A stretch of 64,000 bases of DNA, from positions 65,424,118-65,488,117 of the forward strand of contig CM060190.1 in assembly GCA_030549335.1 (NCBI GenBank), given 5' to 3'. Position 1 is the first letter of the stretch, and each line of letters opens with the position of its first letter. Source of the stretch: Pontederia crassipes (lineage: Eukaryota > Streptophyta > Magnoliopsida > Commelinales > Pontederiaceae). Below the pieces are notes generated by a model. That model ran no database searches. It saw nothing but the letters and a program-made list of their open reading frames with translations, and was not told where the DNA came from. Below are positions 47,809-58,411 of the stretch, piece by piece. A program made the position numbers and the translations under genes.

Positions 47809-49196
47809 TACTACAAGAAAATCATGATTTTTCGACGGTTATGACCGTCGGAAATAATTTATATTATTATTTAATTTTTCGACGATTAGGAACGTCGATA
47901 TTTCCTACAGATATTCATCCGTCGTAATTTTCGATGGATTTTCCGACGGTCACGACCGTCGAAAATGAAAAAATAAATTATATAATTTGTTATATTATTA
48001 TTTAATTTTTCCGACGGATTTTTCGACGGTTACAACCGTCGAAAATGAAAAATTAAATTATGTATTTTTTATATTATTATTTAATTTTTCGACGATTAAG
48101 AACGTCGATGTTTTTGACGGATATCCATCCGTCGCAAAATTCGCCGTAATTTTCGACGGTCGTAACCGTCGGTAAATGTATAATAATATCGTATGAGGAG
48201 TATTTTATTAATATAACTAGTGATGGCCCAAACCGTCGCAATTACCGATGGTTCAAATCGTCGGTAAAATAAAAAATAAATATTATATATAACTAAATAT
48301 ATTTTCGATGGTCACAACTGTCGGTAATTTTAAACATAGTTAATATTTACATTTTCGACGGTCGGAGCCATCGGTAATCAAAATTTCGTTATCCCGCTTT
48401 CTCTCATCTTTTCCCTTATATATAATTCCTCCTCTCCCCTCTCTCTCTCCCGACCCGCGTCGGCGACCCTCTCCCGCACCGGACGCCGATGACTCTCTTG
48501 CGCCGGCGACCCTCTCCCGCACCGGACGCCGACGACCCTCTCCCGCACCGGACGCCAACGACCCTCTCCCGCACCGGCGACCCTCTCCCGCACCAGCGAC
48601 CCTCTCCCGCGCCGGTGTCTCTTTCTCCGGCCGGAGGCCGCTGTCGGCCGAATTCGGCCCCCAGGCGCCGGTGGTCCGGATCCGGCCTCCAGGGACTCGG
48701 ATCCGGCGTCGGCGGCCCCGGATCCTCAGCGTGGCGGCCGGATTTGGCCGCGGCTGGAGCTGGCCGCGGCTCGATCCAGCCGCTAATTTTTTTTATATTT
48801 AAAAAATTCTTTGCGACGATTGTGACCGCTGAAAGATCGACGGTTGCGACGACCGTCGAAAGTTTCAACAGTTGCGACCGTCAGAAACTTTCGACGGTTC
48901 GAACCGTTGACCTTTTTCGGTGGTTGCAACCGTCAGAAACTTTCGACGATTCGAACCGCTGACCTTTTTCGGCGGTTGCAATCGTCGGAAACTTTCGACG
49001 GTTCGAACCGCTGGGACTTTTTCGACGGTTAGAACCGTCGGTATTTTTGACGAATTTTTTTCGACGGTCGCAAATTGATTTGCGACGAGTGTTTTTCCGA
49101 TGGATCGACTGAAAAACCGTCGGTAATTACGTTACCGACGATTTTCGGGCTGAGTACCGACGGTCTGGACCATCGGTAATCAACGTTTTTCTAGTG
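47809..49196. mobile_element. Non-autonomous CACTA-type transposon
   Basis: The left end TACTACAAGAAAA is one base off the common CACTACAAGAAAA, and the right end reads CACTAGAAAAACG on the minus strand. Many copies of cgacggtNNNNaccgtcg-type inverted motifs fill both subterminal regions (47830-48370 and 48830-49180), as in plant CACTA elements where the transposase-binding protein attaches. The core 48380-48790 is G+C-rich and holds a tandem repeat of a gaccctctcccgcaccg unit (48465-48615). No transposase is present. The 3-bp target duplication was not settled. Confidence 0.75.
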
Positions 49197-51244
49197 GTGA
49201 TTGGAAGCATACAAACTTAAAACGGACTTACATGTAAATGGTGGTGTTAAGATTGCATGTCATTGTCGTCAATTGATGAAATAAAATTGTTTACGATTAT
49301 CATTAGTATATAGAAAAATTACTGTATCAAATAATATATATATATATATATATAATTATGTCACGTGCCACTTCCATCATTAGTTATCTTTTCTGAATAC
49401 GAATTTATTGTTATATACTAGATTTTATGAGAAAAAAATTATAGTAAACTCATTTCTTTTGTTGTGTAAACTAATATGCACTAGCTCTTAGAATGGCAAG
49501 ATAACGGTCGTAGGTGACAGAATAAGATCGCTAGCTGGTGACCTAAAAACCATAGGTGGTGTGACACATAAGAAGTGACAAAAACGATATATTCGAGTGA
49601 TTCCATGAATTTGTTGTCGAGATAATTTCATTCAAGCTAGGCGTTTGGAGAAAAGTTAAGTTTTCAAGAATTTGTCGAGGAGACAATTTTGTTCAATCTA
49701 GGTGTTTGGAGGAAAGTTCCCGCACGTCAGAACTTTGATAAATGATTTGATATTAATTAGTGCATCGAAGTTCTAATCATGTGTTAAAACTTTCACTCGA
49801 GAATTTGGGGAGATTTTTATGTCGATTAGAACTTTAGTCCCTATTGGGCCCACCATAAAAAATACTCGTGTTTGACAAATTCTTGTCCAAGCTCTCGTGC
49901 TGAGTATAAAAGATAATTTTAGAAATCAAGTGGTGATAGTTAATAGTTTCAACGTTGATCAGGAGAATGATAATTAATTAGAAAACATATAATTCATGAA
50001 CTCTTTCATATTGAATAACCGAGTTACTCAACTTCTAATAAGCATGACATCAGTAGTCCAATTTAGTAAAAGGTTAAAATATAATTTTAGATGCTCGAAA
50101 ATATAAAATTCTCCTCATTTTTGAAAAAAAAAATGATACTGTTAAAATACAATTTATTCTATAAATTGAATTCATATCACTATTTTTCTTATATTTTTTT
50201 GTTAAAATTAATTCACATAAATTTTACATTAATTGATGTATATATATATATATATATATATTATACACAATTTTAATTATGGAGGTTTTTATTGGATTTT
50301 GTTGGTATTTGAAATATAACCGTCTAAAAATTTCATTGGGATTTGGTTGGTCCCAAGTTGGCAATATTTTTGTATTGCACCTATTCATAGACTTAATACT
50401 CTTTTGCACCAGGGCTTTGTGTTTCCGATGAAAAATGCCACACAGTTCTTTGAACTTCTTAAGCATTCTTCTTTCATTACAAGGAACCGACTTAGTACAT
50501 AAAAATATCAATTTGAAATATATAAAAGGTATAATAAAGGTTGAATTGATCAAGCAAGTTGTCTACACTTCGTTATAATGTTATATTCGATGGTGGGTTT
50601 TGGTTAACTATGGATTTTACAGCTCTAAATTCTTGTTTGATACTTAATAAAAATATTTGGGGAAAAAGGGATTAGAGAATTATGTTGTCGGCTAATGTGT
50701 GTTAAGTGATTGGACACAAGAACAAACAAATATTTCACTAATGAAATAAAAAAATATTAAGATATTATGTTTCTTAATGACTTAAATTTTTAGGAAAGTT
50801 GGTACTGCGTGTTATTTTAATTAGATTACAATTTTATAGCTATTTTTATTATTTTCTTAAGAATTATGCAACAAAATATTATAACACTGTATTTTTTGAA
50901 AAAAATAACCTTGTATACTTATATTGCTAATAACTTGCGTAAGTTCAATAATTACAATAGTAACAATATAAACTTGCTTCGACATAATTAGTACTATAGT
51001 ATATTTATTTCAACCTAAAAATCTAATATGATGTAGTTTCAAAATATCATTTAGAAATGTACGCAATATCAAATAAATGTCACATAAAAAAACATAGAAC
51101 AAAAAAAAAACCACGCAAGTAATTCCCGTCATCAACCAAAACCGCTACCAATAAGGCAATAAATGATGACTATTTCAAGTAAGAAGAGAACGTCACCAGT
51201 TTCCTTTGTGAATTGAAGAAGTAAAATTATTAACCTTTCAACGA
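49197..51244. other. A+T-rich intergenic region
   Basis: It holds (TA)n tracts near 49337-49354 and 50235-50262 and many homopolymer runs. A degenerate direct repeat (agaatttgtcg(a)ggagacaa near 49610 and 49670) is present. No coding region or known repeat was identified. Confidence 0.45.
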
Positions 51245-51316
51245 ATCAGAGTGGCGCAGCGGAAGCGTGGTGGGCCCATAACCCACAGGTCCCAGGATCG
51301 AAACCTGGCTCTGATA
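51245..51316 (+). tRNA. Initiator tRNA-Met (anticodon CAT)
   Basis: The 72-nt cloverleaf starts ATCAGAGTGGCGCAGCGG and ends CCTGGCTCTGATA, so the acceptor stem ATCAGAG/CTCTGAT pairs. The anticodon loop CCCATAA has CAT at 51277-51279, and the T arm is CCAGG-ATCGAAA-CCTGG. The A1 start and the AUCGAAA T loop in place of TTCGA are hallmarks of plant cytosolic initiator tRNA. A T-rich run follows at about 51331, suitable for Pol III termination. It is 489 bases past the ALG8 stop codon. Confidence 0.95.
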
Positions 51317-51804
51317 AGAGTTGCTTCCCTGTTTTTTTTTTTTTAAATTCTTCACTGTCTGTTCTCATCTGATGGATTTGGGCCGTGCTCTAAAGACGTT
51401 TTTGCAGTTTTCAATTCTTTACCGTCCGTTCCTGATCTGATGGATTTTAGCCATGCTCATACTCGCTTTTCATATGATTATTACACTGTTAATCAACTTA
51501 AACATGTTCTTCCACTTATTAGTACATGTTGTTATCCAAAAATCCCGCCGCGTAAGTTGAACTTGTTACGATCCCAAGTTTTTTTTCTCGAGTAATTTTC
51601 TTGAGCTTTTCCCAGTGGGGTACTGAATTCTTTCAAGTGAAAAAAAAATCATATCTAAATGAATTCTTTTACATTTAATTCCTCATCGTAATTTAATGAA
51701 TGCTTTTCTTAAGCTTTTTCTGGATTATTTGATCAGCATATGATACATCACATGGCCAGTCATTTAGAAACTTACATATTATTTTAAAATAAGAATGAAG
51801 GATT

Positions 51805-54800
51805 TCAACTGTATTTACATATTTGTCTGAGCTGCCATAACCAAGAATACATCATTCCAATAGCACAATAGACAGAAACCAACATCAGAGGCACAAAGGG
51901 AAACCTACTACCAAAAATATATGGGTGTAATACTTGGCCCCATATTTCAACGGCCGCTAAACCTATCAAGTAACACAAACCAACCCATCCAGTGGGATGA
52001 TTCTCGACGATCGAAGAAGACTTGCCAGCAGTTGACTGAGACGAGTTGAAATACGAAGTGAAACCCACCCACATAACGATCGAGTATATGACCAGCAACA
52101 AAACTTTTATCGGGTACTCTTGAGGCTCAAATAACAGGGGAAACTGGGAATAACATGTGACTGCAATAAAATAATGGATATATTAGCTGTGTAACAATTT
52201 TTATTTTAAGATATAACTTGAAATTTTCAAATAAGAATCAGATTAAGCAATTTCCTAGAAAATTTCCTTACAAGATTGCTTAGGAAATGAAGGATGTTGC
52301 GAAATACACTTCTTGACAAGTAATATCAGTAAATTTCATAGACTTGCAAAATCTAGAGATGGTACATTTTTTTTTCTTTCTCCTCGTGTCAAGATGAAGC
52401 AATTCAATATTTGCTCACCACTTACATCTCTAAATGGACTACTTGTAAATAATCTTAGCCAGCATCCATACAATTCTTAAAGATAGATTAAGAATAAAAA
52501 GTGCATACCTATTGAGAGCAAAAAGTAGTGTCTTGCATCATCCATGCTGTTCATTGCAATCATACTCAAAGGGATCACAAAATGAAGAGATGCTTTCTCA
52601 TGGACATGCCAACCGAACATGAAACCACATGTATAAGTATATGATGCCCATCTTATTATATTTTTGGGACGAGGATTCTGGAATGCCCTAAAAAGACATG
52701 GGGACATTGCCGCTATGACGAGTAAGAAGGTAACCAATGGTGTAACCTATTCATGAGAAAAGGGATTATATAAGATTTTTTTATTTTTTTTTATTTTTTG
52801 AGAAGAAAACTGAACATTACAACAACAACAAAGCCTTATCCCACTAGGTGGGGTAGAAGAAAACTGAACATTGACTTGCTAAAAAAAACAAACTGGATCA
52901 GACAAGGACCTGAAGAAGTACAGAAAAGTTGGAGTAGTTCCCAACCAGCCCAGCAGTAAACGAAGCTTTCGGAGCAAGAATCTCGAATCCCAGCTTTGTA
53001 AGTGTAAAAGCAAGCACCTTGTCAAGAATTATGTAAAATACCCAAAAGTTAGGAGCCCAATATGCATGGCATAGGCCCCTGCCAAATGGAAATAGACGAC
53101 TAAGAACCTGCTGCTTCTGTACAATGAAAACAGTACCAGAATTCAGGAACATACGAACAGCACAGACACTTCTTTTCTTTTCTCTAATAATACCTCCGCT
53201 TCCTTCATAAAAAGAAAAGGAATTCGGCAACAATAGGGAAGAGAAACCAAAAAACACTATGATAATTAAACTTATTGCACAATGTTATTAATCTAACAGG
53301 GTAATACATTATTAAAATATGGAAGAATTATGTATAGAAAGGAGAAACATGATATTTCAATTATGCATATCCAAGAAATAATTTCCATAAAATATTCCAC
53401 AAAAAATAAAAAACACATAAGCTACAAGAATGACAACGTTAGTGTTGCCCGATGGCTTTTGGCATATATTGACTGATAAAGTTGCAGGGGTGTTAATAGG
53501 GAGATGCGGTATTGATGCATCAATTAATTTTTTACAAAGGAACAACTTTTGAGTACAAATGCTCTTACGTTGTCATCAATGCATTGAATGGTGCAAACAC
53601 AAAATTTTTACTTCAAACAATAACACATGCATTAAGCCAATCAAAGGCTAATGGTAGCTATTGGCAGGTTGAGTCACAGACTCACAGTACATTATCGAAA
53701 AAAAAGACAATGAATAACAATAAATCAGGTTTTAGTAAACATAAAACCAGCTCCTTCATTACATCAGATATCATTAATCCATGAACTAAGGGTGTGTATT
53801 GGTAATATGTGATCACTTGCCTTTGCAATAACTACAACAACAACAACAAAGCCTTATCCCACTAGGTGGGGTCGGCTACATGGATCATACGACGCCATTC
53901 CGCTATAATCGTTGATCCATGTTCATAAGATTCGACAGGATTTTACGCTGGCTGTCGGGGCCTAACACAACCCTCCTTTATCCGGGCTTGGGACCGGCTA
54001 TAAAATGTAGTGGGAATGACATATCCAATATTTTCAGCTTCATCAGACCTGAAATGCTACTCCTATATAATTCCCTCTCAAAAAAATATAATATATAATT
54101 TCAATCGAACAATCTGATACAATATTTACCAGGTTCTAGCTTACAACAACATAGAACTATATATGTAACATTTACATCATGTCATACCTTACCAATTCAA
54201 AATGTCAAATGGGATTACAGTTTATATCAACAATTTTCTGGTGCATGTGCCCCTGTTTCAGTTCGAGCATTTTTTACTTTCGCAATCATCATGGCAGTCA
54301 AATTTGAGACATAATACAAAAAGCTGGATTGCCTTACAAGTCAACTGGATTGTCTTCAAAACGAAGAAAGTTCACTGTCTATGTAGAATTTGTATATTGA
54401 GTACCATTTCAATATTGATGAAAATATAGATACTACAAAGGGTTTTTCCTATACATCCTCATATCAATTTTTTTTGTCAAAAGAAGCATGCCCCTCAGGT
54501 GGCGCCGCGATCTTCATCTCAATACATTTGAACCCATCAGAATCCTAGTTGGGATATCATTACAAAATTGAAATGCTGATATGCAGCTTCTGGGAGCACT
54601 ATATGTAAAGATCATGCTCAATATAATTATACTTGTTGTCAAAAGAATTTCCTTAAACATGTAGGTCTCTCGACTTCCTAAAAACTCCAAACATAAAGCA
54701 AATAAATATTCTGTACTACTTCACAACAGAACATTATCCACATATAACTTTGAATTCGCAATATGGAACCGCTTTCTTTCATTTCCGATTGTGTTTTCTT

Positions 54801-55804
54801 CTTTCTGGTGGAATGCTGATTAGATTCAGCAGATACTTATTATCCTATGGCCATTTTACTTAGTTCTAGTTTCGAATTTGAACAACACAAACGCCCCCTT
54901 TCTAAAGTATCTATCCCTTCCAGGCCAAATAAATCATTTAATACAACAAGATTCAAATGGTAACGGAAATGATACGCAAAAAGATTACATTACAACCGAA
55001 GCACAAACTACTGCGTCGAGAACAAAGAGGAAGCGAATCATTTACCTGCCCATAATACAAGAACGGGCCGAAGGCCGCAACGAAGACAGCCCCAACAGCA
55101 GCGCCCATAAGCAGAAATCTCGTCGTCGCCCTCCATACACCACCAACGCAGTAATGTCTGAGGAGATAGACGAAGTAAAGGGGTGCGGCCACCATGAAAA
55201 GATGCTTGGAGCAGATCAGGACCGCGAAGGCGAAGCCACCGGCGAGATCCCTGCCTGCTTCCAGTAGCGAAAGAGAAAGAAGCAGGATCCCCAGAAGGTA
55301 GCCATTGTACTGGAAGTGGATGTGGTCGACGATGAGCAGAGCAGGGGACCAGATGAGAAGCGCGGCGGTGGTTCGGCGGCGTGCTGCGTCAGGGACGGCC
55401 TGGAGAATGCGGAAGGCGGAGAGGAGGAGGGCAAGGTCAGCGAAAACGGATACGGAGATGCGGAGGAAGAGGACGGAGGAGGGCGAGGCGTAGTCGGTCG
55501 GAGAGGCGAGGGACACGATGGCGGGGTCGGCGGCGGCGGCTGGGAGAGCGAGGAGGCGCTGGAAGTACGCAAAAAGAGGGGGGTAGTCGAGGGTCCAGAG
55601 GGAGGAGTCATCGGCGTACCACCGGGCGAGTGGGAGGGAATGGGTAAGGGCGAGCCAGTGCCGGTGGACCTCAAAGTCCGTGCTATGGTACGACGGTATC
55701 AGCAAGAACTTTACGCAAGTCGCCACTCCCCAGAACCACAGGAGCTCCCTCGTCGGCGTTACGGCAGCCGCCGCCGGCGCTGTTGCCGTCTTGACAGCCG
55801 CCAT
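51805..55804 (-). CDS. ALG8: ALG8, dolichyl-P-Glc:Glc1Man9GlcNAc2-PP-dolichol alpha-1,3-glucosyltransferase, 4 exons
   Basis: Exons on the minus strand: 55046-55804, 52910-53116, 52509-52746, 51805-52160, giving 519 aa, close to the usual size. It belongs to the ALG6/ALG8 (GT57) multi-pass ER membrane enzymes, which add the second glucose to the lipid-linked N-glycan precursor. Diagnostic motifs are [20 protein letters not shown], then [17 protein letters not shown] near the N-terminus (acidic luminal loop), [51 protein letters not shown] and the C-terminal [16 protein letters not shown]. The start is the first ATG ([10 protein letters not shown]); an upstream in-frame GTG is ignored. Exon 1 is very G+C-rich, and later exons are not. 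Introns 1 and 2 contain SINE copies. Confidence 0.95.
52819..52854 (-). mobile_element. SINE-like element, copy G, 36-bp stub
   Basis: Only the TTG tail and the last part (cccacctagtgggataaggc) remain, in ALG8 intron 2. The 18-bp target duplication AGAAGAAAACTGAACATT at 52801-52818 and 52855-52872 is exact. The ALG8 pseudogene has the uninterrupted site near 43858-43875. Extreme 5' truncation with a long target duplication indicates reverse transcription from the tail. Confidence 0.85.
53834..54007 (-). mobile_element. SINE-like (TTG)n-tailed element, copy H
   Basis: A nearly full-length copy in ALG8 intron 1. Minus strand from ttttatagccggtcccaagc to cctagtgggataaggctttg and the TTG tail near 53834. 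It includes the ttataqcgg-like segment ataaqcggaatggcgtcgta in a form with extra bases (q marks uncertain reading); the target duplication is not clear. Confidence 0.7.
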
Positions 55805-55886
55805 CGGCTTCGGCAACGCTCTGGTCGCCGCCGGAACGATGGCAGCAGCCACCACACCTTGTGCGGGGTGAATCTAGCAGAAATCT

Positions 55887-55934
55887 TGGGCTGCTGGTTG
55901 ACTAAATTGCACTTATTAGGCCTTGAAATGGGCT
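55887..55934 (-). promoter_or_regulatory. ALG8 promoter site II-like motifs
   Basis: TGGGCT occurs at 55887-55892 and 55929-55934 on the + strand (AGCCCA on the gene strand), 80-130 bases upstream of the start codon. Paired TGGGCY/GCCCA motifs are common in plant housekeeping promoters and bind TCP factors in known cases. No TATA box is obvious. Confidence 0.4.
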
Positions 55935-56606
55935 TACACATGGGTGCTATTAGGCTGTCGGCGTGATTACAAAATTTTGTTTAATTTTCCTTTTTGTTTT
56001 CTTGTTTCTAATTCAAGGAAATGGAATACCACAATTCAAATGGTTTCCATTCCATCGTTCACTGGATTCAATTTTCCTCTATAATTTAGTAAGGGCTGAA
56101 TGTATATTAAAATTATTTAAACTTTATAATAAAAATCATCCTATCACAATTTGAAATGAAAAGTATAGAATAGTCTATTTATTTTCATCTGAGAGTGTTG
56201 ATTGTATTTTAAGTTTTTTTAAATAAAAAATGGACCTTGGGGTTCGCATTTTTTGTGGAAGAAAATAATTGGTTTTCTTGTAGTTTATTGCAACAAGAAA
56301 TTAGAGTTGAAAATATTTTTGTAGGAAATAAGCATATCAAGTTATTCAATCTTTTCTAATCATAAACACAATTTCTTTTTTAAAAAAGAAGAGGTTTTTG
56401 AGAAAGGAGTGAATCTTCGTTTATTGCAAAAGTTGGGTATTGATCCAGTAGGAACCGATCCATGGTAGCCCATAAATTCTAAATTTTTATTACATTTTTT
56501 TCTGATCGCTTAGACCGGGGATTCTGTTGCATTCTTCAGAAATATTCATTTACTGCTGCTTGTATATCATATATGTTTGTGCTCGTGCTCCCAACTCCAT
56601 GCTCCC
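55935..56606. other. A+T-rich spacer upstream of ALG8
   Basis: No gene or repeat identified. The region is moderately A+T-rich with short homopolymers. Confidence 0.4.
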
Positions 56607-58411
56607 AATCAAGGGCTCATATTCGTGTGCCTATCTCAGATGATTCATAGGTGACGGCTGAGATAGTTCATTTGTCCTGATGCTCTACTCTTCTCCTCCG
56701 GGTAAATTACACGAATGGTTCCTCAACTTTAAGTCGATTTTCAACTGGTCCCCCAACTTCAATTTATAATCAGAACGTCTCTTATTTTTTATTTTCTTGC
56801 ACGATTAGTCATCTTGATCGATGATAGTGAATTTTTCGATTGTCTTATATACGTGGCCGACATTTAACGTCATCTACGTCATTTAACGCTCCAAACTAAA
56901 TAAATTACACGGATCGTCCCCCAACTTTGAATCGATTTCTAAATAGTCTCCCAACTTTAATATTATTACAGATCATCCACTTGACCGATAAGAAATAGTC
57001 TTTCGATTATCTTACGACGTGACATAATAAAATATAATAAAAAAATTTAACTAGCTAACATCACACAATAAAAAATATTATAAAAATTTAAGGACGCGAC
57101 CGAGCTGACAGAGGGGAAGTGTCGGCCCCCCTCTCTAAGCTCGCCCTTTGGCGAGTTGGCATAGGGGGTGCCGACCCTCCTCTCCAAGCTCGTCCACTAG
57201 CGAGCTTCGCACAAGGGGCATCAACGCCCCCTCGCGAGCTCGTCGACGACCCTAAACGACTCAAAGTTGAGAGACTATAAAAAATAAAAATAATAAGAGT
57301 GCCAACGAACTCGCGAGGGGGCGTTAGCGCTCCTTGTGCGAAGCTCGCCAGTGGGCGAGCTTGGAGGCGGGGGCCGACACCCCTTATGCCAGCTCCTCAA
57401 AGGGCGAGCTTGGAGAGGGAGGCCGACACACCTCTTGTACTAGCTCGTCTGCGTCATGAAATTTTTATAATAATTTTTATTGTGTGATGTCAGCTAGTTA
57501 AAATTTTTTTATTACATTTTATTATTCCACGTCGTAAGATAATCGGAAGACTATTTCTTACCGGTCAAGTGAATGAATCGTGTAATAATATCAAAGTTGA
57601 GGGACTATTTAGAAATCGATTCAAAGTTGGGGGACAATCCGTATAATTTACCTGGTTTGGAGCGTTAAATGACGTGGATGAGAGAGAAACGACTGACGTG
57701 TCGGCCACGTATGCAAGGGAACCGGAAACTCACTATCACCGGTCAAGATGACTAATCGTGCAAGAAAATAAAAGATGATGGACGTTCTGATTATAAATTG
57801 AAGTTGGAGGACCAGTTCGAAATCGACTTAAAGTTGGGGGATGATTCGTGTAATTTACCCCTTCTCCTCCTCGTCTTCTCTCTCCTCGCGCGCCGTCTGA
57901 TCTGTCATCCGCTCCACCAGCGCTCTCCCTTGCCGACGCTCAACCGCACGCCGCCGACGAAGGGCTGACGGTGGAGTGGGGAGGAGCTTCGATCTCGCTC
58001 GAGAAGCCCTCGTCGTTGAGGCCGCTTCGATCTCGCTCAAGAAGCCATCGCCGTCGGGCCAAGCTTCGATCTCGCTCGATAAGCTCCGATTTGATGATCA
58101 TGCCACCACATGAGAACCTGCACGAGCTCGTACGTCGTCACTTGCACGACCCGTTTGCCGCCGCCTGCGTGACCCGTTTGCTGCCGCACACACTTCGACC
58201 TCGCTCAACGCTGATGCTTCGACCGCATGCCGCTTCGACATCGTGACCCCTCGCCAATGCCGCCTCGCAACCAGTCGCCGACCTAAAAACCCTCATGGAT
58301 GCTTGTCGCCACCACCCGCCGCCGCTTCGCCATCTCGACCACATGAACAATCTCAACAGTCGTCTGTGAATCAAATGGATGAGATACACGCGCGTATTTG
58401 AGCCCTTGATT
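56607..58411. mobile_element. Outer terminal-inverted-repeat element, split by the palindromic MULE
   Basis: The left end AATCAAGGGCTCATATTCGT and the right end (reverse complement AATCAAGGGCTCAAATACGC) pair, and the pairing continues through TATCTCA, GATTCA and GACGGCTGAGATAG/GACGACTGTTGAGATTG. Removing the inner insertion leaves about 634 bp, whose right half (57870-58330) is G+C-rich. No transposase was found. The target duplication is weak (CATGCTCCC against CATGATCTA). Confidence 0.6.
56700..57860. mobile_element. Palindromic long-TIR Mutator-like element (1.16 kb)
   Basis: The ends GGGTAAATTACACGAAT and the reverse complement of ATTCGTGTAATTTACCC are identical. Nearly the whole element is one inverted repeat, with arms of about 540 bp and a loop of about 60 bp near 57245-57305. 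Exact 10-bp flanks CTTCTCCTCC lie at 56690-56699 and 57861-57870, fitting a 9-10-bp Mutator-type target duplication. The inner parts of both arms are G+C-rich. No coding region. Confidence 0.85.

Noticed and set aside
48416-48962. 150-157-aa frames in the CACTA core
   Set aside because: Minisatellite-derived low complexity; no transposase motif.
55216-55966. Open frames of 152-216 aa overlapping ALG8 exon 1
   Set aside because: Shadows of the G+C-rich ALG8 first exon; low-complexity Gly/Glu/Arg or Ser/Pro composition.
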